Source of the DNA: Ostreococcus lucimarinus CCE9901
Lineage: Eukaryota > Chlorophyta > Mamiellophyceae > Mamiellales > Bathycoccaceae
NCBI RefSeq assembly: GCF_000092065.1
Contig: NC_009363.1
Coordinates: forward strand, 62,001-126,000
Reading direction: 5' to 3'
Length of the DNA: 64,000 nucleotides
The position numbers were made by a program, and so were the translations under genes. The notes under the pieces are model-generated. The model worked only from the letters and a program-made list of their open reading frames with translations, did no database searches and was not told where the DNA came from. This document shows, piece by piece, positions 18,819 through 27,073 of the stretch; positions within the stretch are counted from its first letter, which is position 1; every line of letters begins with the position of its first letter.

Positions 18819-19508
18819 ATGACGCCGACGCCGATCTTCGGCCGCGTGTTCCTCGGCGCGCGCGCGCCGACGCGCGCGGACGCGCGGCTCGCGTGCGAGC
18901 ACGGACTGCGGTGCGGGCACAACTACCCGAGCGAGCTCGTCGGGACGTCGGACTGCGACGAGGAGGCGCCGGGACAGCGCGCGAGGTTGGAGGGACAGCG
19001 ACGACGGTCGTGGGCGATAGATCGCACGCGCGCGCGCGTCGGACGCGGCGCGCGCGCGTACGAACGCGCGGTGAAAGCGCTGAAGTCGTGGGAGCACTTC
19101 GATCTCGGTTGGGCGCGCGTGTCGCGAGAGAGCGGCACCGCGGTCGGGGACGCGGTGTGCGTCGAGGCGCGCGTGGCGGGCGTGTGGATGCGGAATCCGC
19201 TGCGCATCGTCGAGCTTCGCGAGCGGGAGAAGCGCGCGAGCGGAGGCGCGTCGTCGTCGTCCGGGGCGAGGGCGAAGGCGCGGTTCGCGTTCGCGCACGG
19301 GACGCTCGGCGGGCACTTGCTCGCGGGGGAGGAGCGGTTCTCGGTGGAGCTCGCGGAGGACGGCGAAGTGTTTTACGAGGCCTACGCGTTCAGCAGGCCC
19401 GCGCACGCGCTGAGCGTGGTGAGTTATCCGTTCGTGCGATTGTTGCAAAAGCGGTTTCACTGGGATTCGTCGCGGGCGATGCGTAAAATCTTGAGCGAGG
19501 CGGAGTAG
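18819..19508 (+). CDS. DUF1990 (UPF0548) family protein
   Basis: A 229-residue protein of a family known in plants, bacteria and fungi with no proved function. Conserved blocks seen are ALKSWEHFDLGWARV, the GxxV...W.RNPLRIV region, FAHGTLGGHLLAGEERFSVEL and AYAFSRPAHALSVVSYPFVR..QKRFHWDSSRAM. No signal peptide or membrane helix is obvious. Its ATG is only three bases from the first ATG of the divergent glutathione peroxidase, so either the two share a minimal promoter with very short leaders or the peroxidase uses its internal ATG. Confidence 0.85.
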   Translation: MTPTPIFGRVFLGARAPTRADARLACEHGLRCGHNYPSELVGTSDCDEEAPGQRARLEGQRRRSWAIDRTRARVGRGARAYERAVKALKSWEHFDLGWARVSRESGTAVGDAVCVEARVAGVWMRNPLRIVELREREKRASGGASSSSGARAKARFAFAHGTLGGHLLAGEERFSVELAEDGEVFYEAYAFSRPAHALSVVSYPFVRLLQKRFHWDSSRAMRKILSEAE

Positions 19509-19595
19509 GACGGAGCCTCGGTCAACTCGTACTGTAGATGGTTATAAATAATATGCGGTGTTTAGATTCTTCCCATCGACGCGCTCGCGATGCGA

Positions 19596-21620
19596 TTAGA
19601 TGGAGTGCGTGCGACGTATTCGTGTGGCATCGTACGACGCGCGCTTGGAAGCGTCCTTGAGCACCGCGTACGCCTCGGCGACGCGCTTGAAGAGCGCCTC
19701 AGACGCCGGCCGAACGGCGTCGCTCGGCGCCTTGTCGGGATGAAACTTCAGCGCGAGCGACTTGTACGCCTTACTCACGTCCGCCTTAGTCGCGCGGGAA
19801 CTCACACCGAGCACGGCGTAGTGCTCGCACGACGTTGCACCGTTCTTCACCTTGCGCTGCGCCTCGCGCAACTTCATCGCGCAGTCGTCGCCCATGTGCG
19901 GCGCGAGTTCCTCCAAATCTTTCATCGCCATCGGCCAGTCGCCCATGGACAAGTAAGCATCCGCTCGGCGCTGTAACGCGCGAATGTACGTGTCATCGAA
20001 CGTGCGAGAGACGCAGCACTCCATGACGGCGTCGCAAAACTTGCCCATGGCTTGAAGCGCGGCGGCTTTGTTCGCGTGAAGCACGGCGCGGAACGCTTGG
20101 TCATCGAAATCGATCGCCAAAGCATCAGCGTACGCTTGAAGCGCCGCATCGTACGCTTTGGCGTGAAAATTTTGATTACCCCGCACCTTGAGTTGTTCCG
20201 CTTGTTCTCGCAACGCACTGAGACGTTTCTTTGGCGACGGTCGCGTCGGCGTTCGCTGACGTCGCGGCGAAGGCTTCGCCTTTTGCGGAGTTTCACGCTT
20301 TGGTGGCGACGCTTTCGATGGTGTCGTCGTTGCCTTCGTTTCTGGAGAACTCGCGCGTCTGGGCGAGGACGCCTTACGGGGTGAGGCATCCGTGGCGAAC
20401 CTGACGAGCTTGGCGCGTTCTTGCTTCCACGACGCCTTGTGCAGGGCGAAAGCCTCACGCTCGCGTTCGAGCTCCTTCATGACCGCCGCTAACTTCGCAC
20501 TCAACGCCGAAGAATCACTATTATTCGAGTTTACACGCGAGCGAAGCGCGTCCAACTCCGAACGCGTCGCCGAGAGTTCCTTCTTACGAATGGCCTCGAT
20601 TTCTCGCGCTTTGCGCGCCTCCGCCCTGGCGCCCGCCAAAGCGTCGCGCAACTCGGCGTTCTCCGCCTTTAAGTCAGCCTGCGACGCGGTGACTTCTACG
20701 GACTCTTTCAAGGCGCGAACTTCATCCTTTTTCGACGCAAACGCGCTGACGAGCTTGGCGTTCTGCGACGCCATCTCCGCGAGCGCGTTTCTCGCCGACT
20801 TTCGCCCGTTGTCCAACTCTTGGCACTTCGCCGTCAGAGCCCCAACCTCTCTCTCCGCCGCCTCCGCGCGCTCGCGCATCAACTTCAGCGCGTTCTCAAA
20901 ATCCGTCCTCAGCGTCGCCTCGATCGCCTCGACGTCCGATCGTCTATACCGCGGCGAAGACGACGACGGCGACACTTTCCCCTCGCGCGCCGAACCGCTC
21001 GGCGACGCGTCCATCATCTCCCGATCCCCCGACGCGACGACGCCCCCCTCCGACCTCTCCCGTCGCCCTCCATTCGAATTTTTCACCCCACTTCGCATCA
21101 CCGCCGCCACCGTGCTCGCCGCTCGCGCCCGCATCGTCCGTCCTCCCTCGCGCTCCGCTCGCTCCGCCTCGCGAACCGCTCGCGCCACCGCGTCTTCCAT
21201 CCACGTCATCGTCTCCCGCCCCATCCCTCGCTCGCGTCCGACCGTCGCGCGCGAACCGTTTGTTGCATCGCGCGCCTCGCTCGTTCGTCCGTCTCGAGGT
21301 CGCGTCGCGCCGTTCGCGTCGTCGTCGTCGTCGCCGCGTCTCGCGTCGCCGTCCTTCGACCCCCTCGCCGCCGCGTCCGTTCGCATCCCATCCCGCGTCG
21401 CGTCGCGCTCGACGCCGCGATTCGTGAGATCGCGCATCGAGCGCGTGACTTTGCGCTGCAGCGCGCGCTCGGCGTCTCGAGCGCGGACGCGTGCGCGTTC
21501 GATCGCGCGGTCGATGGCGGTGGATGAACCGACACCGTTCGACGCGATGATGTTTGCGCTTCGCGCGTCGTCGTCGTCGCCGCGCGGGGACGCGCGACGG
21601 AACGTCGAGACGGAGGGCAT
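19596..21620 (-). CDS. TPR and J-domain co-chaperone with long coiled coil (DNAJC7-like)
   Basis: A 674-residue protein. Residues 1-220 are Arg/Ser/Asp-rich and disordered. A coiled coil spans about 225-400. A basic SP-rich linker (PSPRRQRTPTRPSPKK) precedes TPR repeats from about 460 (VRGNQNFHAKAYDAALQAYADALAI and following), and a C-terminal J domain with YAVLGVSSRATKADVSKAYK and the HPD motif in KFHPDKAP ends the protein. TPR-J proteins of this order pass clients between HSP90 and HSP70. The coiled-coil N-terminal half is not part of DNAJC7 and may bind a partner specific to the lineage. Confidence 0.85.
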   Translation of the reverse strand: MPSVSTFRRASPRGDDDDARSANIIASNGVGSSTAIDRAIERARVRARDAERALQRKVTRSMRDLTNRGVERDATRDGMRTDAAARGSKDGDARRGDDDDDANGATRPRDGRTSEARDATNGSRATVGRERGMGRETMTWMEDAVARAVREAERAEREGGRTMRARAASTVAAVMRSGVKNSNGGRRERSEGGVVASGDREMMDASPSGSAREGKVSPSSSSPRYRRSDVEAIEATLRTDFENALKLMRERAEAAEREVGALTAKCQELDNGRKSARNALAEMASQNAKLVSAFASKKDEVRALKESVEVTASQADLKAENAELRDALAGARAEARKAREIEAIRKKELSATRSELDALRSRVNSNNSDSSALSAKLAAVMKELEREREAFALHKASWKQERAKLVRFATDASPRKASSPRRASSPETKATTTPSKASPPKRETPQKAKPSPRRQRTPTRPSPKKRLSALREQAEQLKVRGNQNFHAKAYDAALQAYADALAIDFDDQAFRAVLHANKAAALQAMGKFCDAVMECCVSRTFDDTYIRALQRRADAYLSMGDWPMAMKDLEELAPHMGDDCAMKLREAQRKVKNGATSCEHYAVLGVSSRATKADVSKAYKSLALKFHPDKAPSDAVRPASEALFKRVAEAYAVLKDASKRASYDATRIRRTHSI

Positions 21621-21811
21621 TTTTACCGGCGCCCTCGCCGCGCGTCGCGCGCGCGCGGCTCGGGGCGCGTCGTGGAGTGCGGCGCGCGCGATCGATGTCG
21701 GTTCGTCGACTCAACGGGAAAAATCGGCGAGAGTTTGCGTGAATTGGCGAGGAAATGACTGAGCGTTTGCGACGCGCGAGGGTCTGCGTCTATCGCATCG
21801 CGCGACGCGCG

Positions 21812-23140
21812 CTACGACGCGCCCGCGCGCTGATCCACGAGCTTGGATTTGAGACCGACCTTTTCGTACTCCCTCTTCGTCGTCTCGATCGCGCGCGGGC
21901 TGGAATCGCGGAGGAATTCGCGCTCGCGGTCGGAGACGGCTTCGACGGCGACGGCGCGGAGACGCGTGTCAATCTTCAATCCAGCGTACGGGTCGCGCTT
22001 GGCGCCGGAGGCGTTCTGCTTTGTCGTCGTGCCGTTGTGGTGCGCGATCGTCGACGCGTCGACGCGCGCGGCCGATGCGTCGCTCGGCGGCTCGGCGCGA
22101 GACAGCGATTCGCTTCTCGAGACGCTGGGCGAAGCCGCGAAGAAGTCTTCGTCGGACGCGCCCGAATTGTTGCGCATAGAGCCCAGATCAGAGTCGGTGG
22201 GCTTCTTCCTCGGACGCGCGTGCCAATCGAAGGGTAAGCCCTCGGGTGGGAAATATCTAGACTTGCTAAATTGTTGCTCGCTGCGTTTCATCAAGTGCCA
22301 GCCCCACGCGCTCTGCGTCCGCCACCACAATCCGATCGCGACAGCCGCGACGCCGGTGACGATGGAACACGTCACCGTGGAGTACCAAAACTTCAACCAC
22401 GCGCTCAACGTGAGCGTGGTGAGAAACATCGGCACCCCGTACGTGAACATCCGAAACGCTTTTCGCCAATCCGCCTCGCATCGCGTCTCCCAATACCTCT
22501 CGAACGACCTCTGCGGCTGCGGCGGCGTGTCTCCCGGCGCGTACGACAGCGCAAATTTACGACACGCGTATAAAAACTCCGCCTCCTCGTCCTCGCTGAC
22601 GTACGACTTCCCATTCCTCAAAATATTACTCAACATGAACGAACACAGCACCATGGCGTTCAACATCAACGCCACCGTCACCGCCGTGGCTCCCGCGTAC
22701 GCCGCGATCAACGCCTCGCTCTGAAACGCCTTCACCGTCGGATCGCTGAACTGCAATTCCACCAGCGCCACGACCGCGAATCCACTGATCAACGCGCTCA
22801 GGTTCGACGTCGTTCGCAGTTGTTCGCCCTTCTCCTCCACGTCCCGTCTATTCTTCTCCGCGTACCGATTCCACACCCATCGCGCGTTCTCCAGCACGCG
22901 CTGCTCGACGTCTTGTCGTCGCCACTTCCGCTGCTCGTCCCTGTGGACGTGCTCGAGCTCCCACCAGTCGCGCTCTTCGACGCGAAATTCCAAATCTTCG
23001 CGTCGCCACTGTCGCTCTTCTTTCCGCCATTGTCGGTCCTCTTCGCGCCACGCGCGCGCGAGCGACGTGTCCAACGCGGTGAGAAACGCGGTGGCGGCGT
23101 CGCCGACGTCTCCGGCGCCGACGCCGGCGAACGACGGCAT
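21812..23140 (-). CDS. ORAI-like store-operated calcium channel
   Basis: A 442-residue membrane protein. Residues 30-100 are a charged Trp/Glu/Arg-rich helix (REEDRQWRKEERQWRRED). The first membrane helix contains NLSALISGFAVVALVELQF, which aligns with ORAI1 around the selectivity-filter glutamate; here the acid is Glu128. Three more hydrophobic helices follow: AAYAGATAVTVALMLNAMVL, YGVPMFLTTLTLSAWLKFW and IVTGVAAVAIGLWW. The cytosolic tail is Ser-rich with an APP/SR-like disordered part. ATG 23140 is chosen because a TATA-like element lies 48 bp upstream. ORAI homologues are known from green algae and early plants but not flowering plants; a STIM partner is not evident here. Confidence 0.82.
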   Translation of the reverse strand: MPSFAGVGAGDVGDAATAFLTALDTSLARAWREEDRQWRKEERQWRREDLEFRVEERDWWELEHVHRDEQRKWRRQDVEQRVLENARWVWNRYAEKNRRDVEEKGEQLRTTSNLSALISGFAVVALVELQFSDPTVKAFQSEALIAAYAGATAVTVALMLNAMVLCSFMLSNILRNGKSYVSEDEEAEFLYACRKFALSYAPGDTPPQPQRSFERYWETRCEADWRKAFRMFTYGVPMFLTTLTLSAWLKFWYSTVTCSIVTGVAAVAIGLWWRTQSAWGWHLMKRSEQQFSKSRYFPPEGLPFDWHARPRKKPTDSDLGSMRNNSGASDEDFFAASPSVSRSESLSRAEPPSDASAARVDASTIAHHNGTTTKQNASGAKRDPYAGLKIDTRLRAVAVEAVSDREREFLRDSSPRAIETTKREYEKVGLKSKLVDQRAGAS

Positions 23141-23187
23141 GCAGCGCGCGCGTCGTCGAATGCCGACGATGCGATAAAACCCAAACC

Positions 23188-23200
23188 ATATATATAATAA
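23188..23200. promoter_or_regulatory. TATA-like element between the ORAI-like and ATP synthase delta genes
   Basis: TATATATAATAA, the longest AT run in this divergent promoter. It is 48 bp from the ORAI-like ATG on the minus strand and 98 bp from the ATP synthase delta ATG on the plus strand, so it may serve either or both. Confidence 0.45.
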
Positions 23201-23297
23201 TCTAAACCCTCTATGTATGTATATCGCGAACACGCGCGCGACGCGAATGCGGACGCGCGGTTCGGCCGGCGCGCGCGCCCGCACACGCGCGCGCGCC

Positions 23298-24162
23298 ATG
23301 TCCACCACCGTCGCGCTGCGCCACGCGCGACGATGCGCGAAAACTCTCTTCGCCCGCACCGCCGCCCGCGCGAACACCGCGGCGTCGCAGGCGTCGATCG
23401 ACGCGTTCATGGAAAAGTTTGACGTCGCGAAGACGAGCCCGACGATGGACCGTCCGAGCACGCCCACGACGTTCGCGAGCGCGCCGGTCGAGGAGAGCGC
23501 CAAGGGAACGGCGGATAAGTTGAAGCTGAATTTCTACCTCCCGCACGAGGTGGCGCACGACGAGGAGGAGGTGCGCGAGCGATGCGAGACGCGATGGGAC
23601 GGTGATCGCCCGATGGGGTTGCGGCCAACGAGTGGAAGGCGTGGGTTTGACCCGAACGCGAAGGAGACGCGCGCGAACGCGCGACGAGGCGCGGGTCGGA
23701 CGCGGCGCGCGCGGAACGATCGCGCGATGGTGGGATGGTGGCGCGCGGCGAGCGATGACGCGGGATCTCGGAGCGATGACTGACGGAACGACGAGCGTCG
23801 CGCGCGCGCAGGTGGACATGGTGCTCGTGCCGGCGACGACGGGGGACTTTGGAATCTTACCGGGACACGTGCCGACGGTTTCGCAGCTGCGACCGGGGGT
23901 GGTGAGCGTGCATTTGAACGATAAAGACGTGAAGAAATACTTCGTCAGCAGTGGATTCGCGTTCGTGCACGCGGATTCGACGGCGGATATTTGCGCCATC
24001 GAGGCGGTGCCGGTGGAGCAACTCGACGGGGACGCGGTGAGGAAAGGGTTGGCCGAGCATCAGGCGAAATTTACGAACGCGAAGGATGATTTCGAAAAGG
24101 CGAACGCGCAAATCGGTATCGATGTGTGCAACGCCATGGTGGCTGCGCTCGACGCCAAGTAG
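23298..24162 (+). CDS. Mitochondrial F1-ATP synthase subunit delta (bacterial epsilon homologue)
   Basis: A 207-residue protein from exons 23298-23570 and 23812-24162, joined in phase 0. The 241-bp intron has a GTGCGC donor, an ACTGACGG branch motif and a GCGCAG acceptor; the join gives [27 protein letters not shown], the conserved N-terminal beta-sandwich. The C-terminal part (GLAEHQAKF...FEKANAQIG) is the helical hairpin of the subunit. The first 30 residues (ATG 23298, Arg/Ala/Thr-rich, no acids) fit a mitochondrial presequence. The subunit belongs to the central stalk and couples rotation to ATP synthesis. The plastid epsilon subunit is normally plastid-encoded, so this is the mitochondrial one. 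Confidence 0.92.
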
Positions 24163-24212
24163 AGAGAAGTGTAAAGGAATATCGTTAAAAATGTACGTTG
24201 AACGGATTCGGC

Positions 24213-26955
24213 TCAGCCGGCGGCGCTCGCGATGACGATGGAACGGTCGGCACCGTTTACACCGCTCTTTTTCTTCCGCAACAACGCCAACTCGTCGTGC
24301 AACATCGTTAGTTCGTGCGTGTACGCGTCCTTGTGCGCGATGAACATCTTTAGCTCGCTTCGCAAGCCTTTGATTTGACGCGACTTTTCCTTGATGTGCG
24401 CGTGCGTCTCTCGTAGCTCCTCAAACGCTCGAGGTCCGGGTTGACGGGACAACACCACGCGAAGTTCGGCGAGTACTTTTGTTTTCTCGCTAATCAGAAT
24501 GTCTTTCGTCGTCACTTCTTCCGTTTTCGTGATCAGTTTGCGCTGCAACATTTGAACTTTCTGAATCAACTCGTACATAGTCGGATCGCTGCCTTTGAGC
24601 TGTCGCCAACGATGGACATTCATCGGATTCTCGAGTTCCTCGCTGAGTGCCTTAACTTTTGTGCGTTCGTGGAGAAGTTCGCGACCAAGCGTTTGGACTT
24701 CGTGCTTCAACGCATCGATGCTTGCCGCCGCTTCTCGCAGGGACGTGAGTTCTTGCGCGTGCGACGCCAATCTGAGCTTCAACGTTTTAATCTCGCGAAC
24801 GCGCTCACGATACTCGGCTTGGCCTTGATTCAAAATTTTCTGCTGAACCTTGACTTTCTCGTAAAGTAGCGCGCATTCTTGATTCCGCTGCACAAGTTGT
24901 GCGTTGAGAACGTCACGATCACGCTTGATGACATCGAGCTGCTTGCGATGCGCCTCGCGACTTTCTCGCAACGACGCCACAGATGAGCGTAGCGTCTTCG
25001 ATTCATCACTCGTATGCTTCAGAGACTCTTGCGTCTCGCGAAGCGTCGAGTTTAGCTTATCATTCTGTCGTCGTAGAGCATCGTGTTCTTTGTCCAACTT
25101 GCGATGCTCGAAACGCTCGCCCGCGATGACGGCGTCCTTCATTCTAAGTTCCTCGTGCAAACCTTCCATCGCCACAGTCTTGGCCTTGAAATCGCGTTTG
25201 ATCTCCGCAATTTGTGACTGGGCCTCGACGAGAGACTTTGATTGTTGATTGCGTTCCGCGCACACGACGTCGTACGCGTGCTCGGCTTGCTTAATTTTGC
25301 TTTCTGCATCTTGTAATTCTTGCCGTAAATCAACGATTTGAGACTGTCGATCATGAACGTCATCCTCCAACTTTTCCTGACGACGCACCGCCGCCGCGAT
25401 GTCCGCCAATAACTTTGCACGTTCTTGATCGAGACTTTTTATCTGCATCTCTTGCTTAACTTGTTCGCGTTTGTAACTCTTGATTTCGTTTTCGAGTGTT
25501 TGACGCTGCGCCTCATGAATACGCAGCAAATCTTGTTGCCGACTTGTGGCGTTCTGCGCCTGCGTAGTCGTCTTCAGAAGGACATCGCGCTCGCGCATAA
25601 GATCTTCTTTTCGCCTTTGCTCGTTATCTAAGTCTCTTTTTTGTTGCTCGAGACGTTGTTTGAGTAATTGAATCTCGCGCTTGAGCGCATTCTTTGCGTC
25701 GTCTGCGTTCAATTTCGTTTGCTCCGCCGCGCGGAGTTTAGACTCTAGTTGAGTGGACTTTTTTAAAGTACTCTCCTTTTCACGCTCGAGCGTTTTGATT
25801 TCATCGTTCAACGCTCGAATTTCGTGCATCTTGGCCGTGTTTGCATCCTCAGCACTCTTATTACTCGCGCGAGCTTCGTCAAGTTCGCGATGAAGCTTGT
25901 CAGATTTGCTCGCTAACACGTTCAACTCTTTCTGAGCCGCCTCTGTCCGTCGCTCTTGCAAACAAGTATCTTTTTCTAGCTTGATAATCATTTCGTCAGC
26001 CTTTGTTATCCTCGCTTTATACTCTCTGATCTCAATGTCGCGTTCTTCAGAGCGTTCCTGTACCTCGCGCATCTCGCGCTCGAGACGTTCCTTCGTGCGC
26101 TTTTGCCGCTCCACCTCCATCGCACTCGCGTGCGACAGATCACGTGCATTTTGTAATTCTACGTCTAAATCTAATTTCGTCGATTCAGCCTTTCTCGTTC
26201 GCTCCGATAGCTTATCGATATCCTCCCTGAGCCTGATGGTTTGCTCGAGTAATTCATCTCGTTCGGCGGTGAGACTCTCCTTGGCGCTCAGTAACGATTC
26301 AATCTCGCGCGAGTTCGCCCTTCGCGCACTCGCGCGCTCCATAAACAACCCATCACTGGTCGTCGTTTCGCAACCCCCTAGCTTGTCTTCATCTCGTGTC
26401 AGCCGTTCAATTTCCATCTTCAATTCGCTCGCCTCGCGCTTACTCGCCAACTCGCTCTCGTGCGATTCATCCACCATCGCCCACGCCTTCTCTAACTCTT
26501 CTTTGAGCGCATCGATGGTTGATTGATCTTCCCGCGACAAATCCAGCGTCATCATCATTTTCCTCGCCTGTCCGCGACACTCCTCCGCGAGCGTCGCGCA
26601 CTTTGCCGTCAACGCTCGCTCGCGCTCCGCGGCGTCCGCGAGCGCGGCCCTCACCTTATCGCACTCTTCTCGCACCTTGACCGCGCGCGCGTCGTCGCGC
26701 GGTAATTTTGATATCGCCTGTGCGCGCGCGCGACGTCACGGCCGCGGTCAGTGCGTCGATCGCATCGTCTCGACGGTTCGCAGACTCGCCGAGAGCTTCC
26801 TAATATAGCACCCGCGCGAGACGAAAGCGTGGGACGCCGACGCGCGCCGCACGCGCCTCGACGAACGCGTCCTCGTCATAATCACCAAGCGAGGTATCTC
26901 CTTCATCTAAGCTCGCTGTTTCGTCGTCGTCCGCGTCGTCTGCGTCCAAACTCAT
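24213..26955 (-). CDS. CFAP58: CFAP58 (CCDC147)-like flagellar coiled-coil protein, two exons
   Basis: Predicted 882-residue protein, close to the 872 of the human protein, almost all coiled coil. The diagnostic C-terminal block is clear: ENPMNVHRWRQLKGSDPTMYE, then LQRKLITKTEEV, LSRQPGPRAFEEL and LRSELKMF, as in axonemal CFAP58. Another block, LSREDQSTIDALKEELEKAW, matches the N-terminal core. Exon 2 is 24213-26717, exon 1 is 26812-26955 (acidic MSLDADDADDDE start), with a 94-bp intron carrying CACTGACC and a CACAG acceptor; its GTGCTA donor is tentative. An ATTAATAT element at 26981-26988 may be the core promoter. CFAP58 supports assembly of flagellar axonemes. Confidence 0.88.
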
Positions 26956-26980
26956 CGCGCGGCGTTGTGGGGGTTTGACG

Positions 26981-26988
26981 ATTAATAT
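26981..26988 (-). promoter_or_regulatory. AT-rich core promoter element of the CFAP58 gene
   Basis: ATATTAAT on the minus strand, 26 bp before ATG 26955. It stands out from its GC-rich setting and supports exon 1 of the CFAP58 gene. Confidence 0.35.
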
Positions 26989-27073
26989 CGCCGTGAAAAG
27001 AAAGGAGGTGCCCGGGTTGTTGCGCGAGCGCGCCAGACGCGACGACTCGTGCGCACGAAACGGGTTTCAAAGG

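Noticed and set aside
20392-21762. Long plus-strand open frame (456 codons) opposite the TPR/J protein
   Set aside because: Composition is the antisense of a coiled coil and disordered region; the minus strand carries clear TPR and J domains.
26718-26811. Alternative GTGCGG donor in CFAP58 exon 1
   Set aside because: It fits the usual donor consensus better but gives the wrong phase for exon 2; the GTGCTA donor keeps the frame, so I kept that with low confidence.
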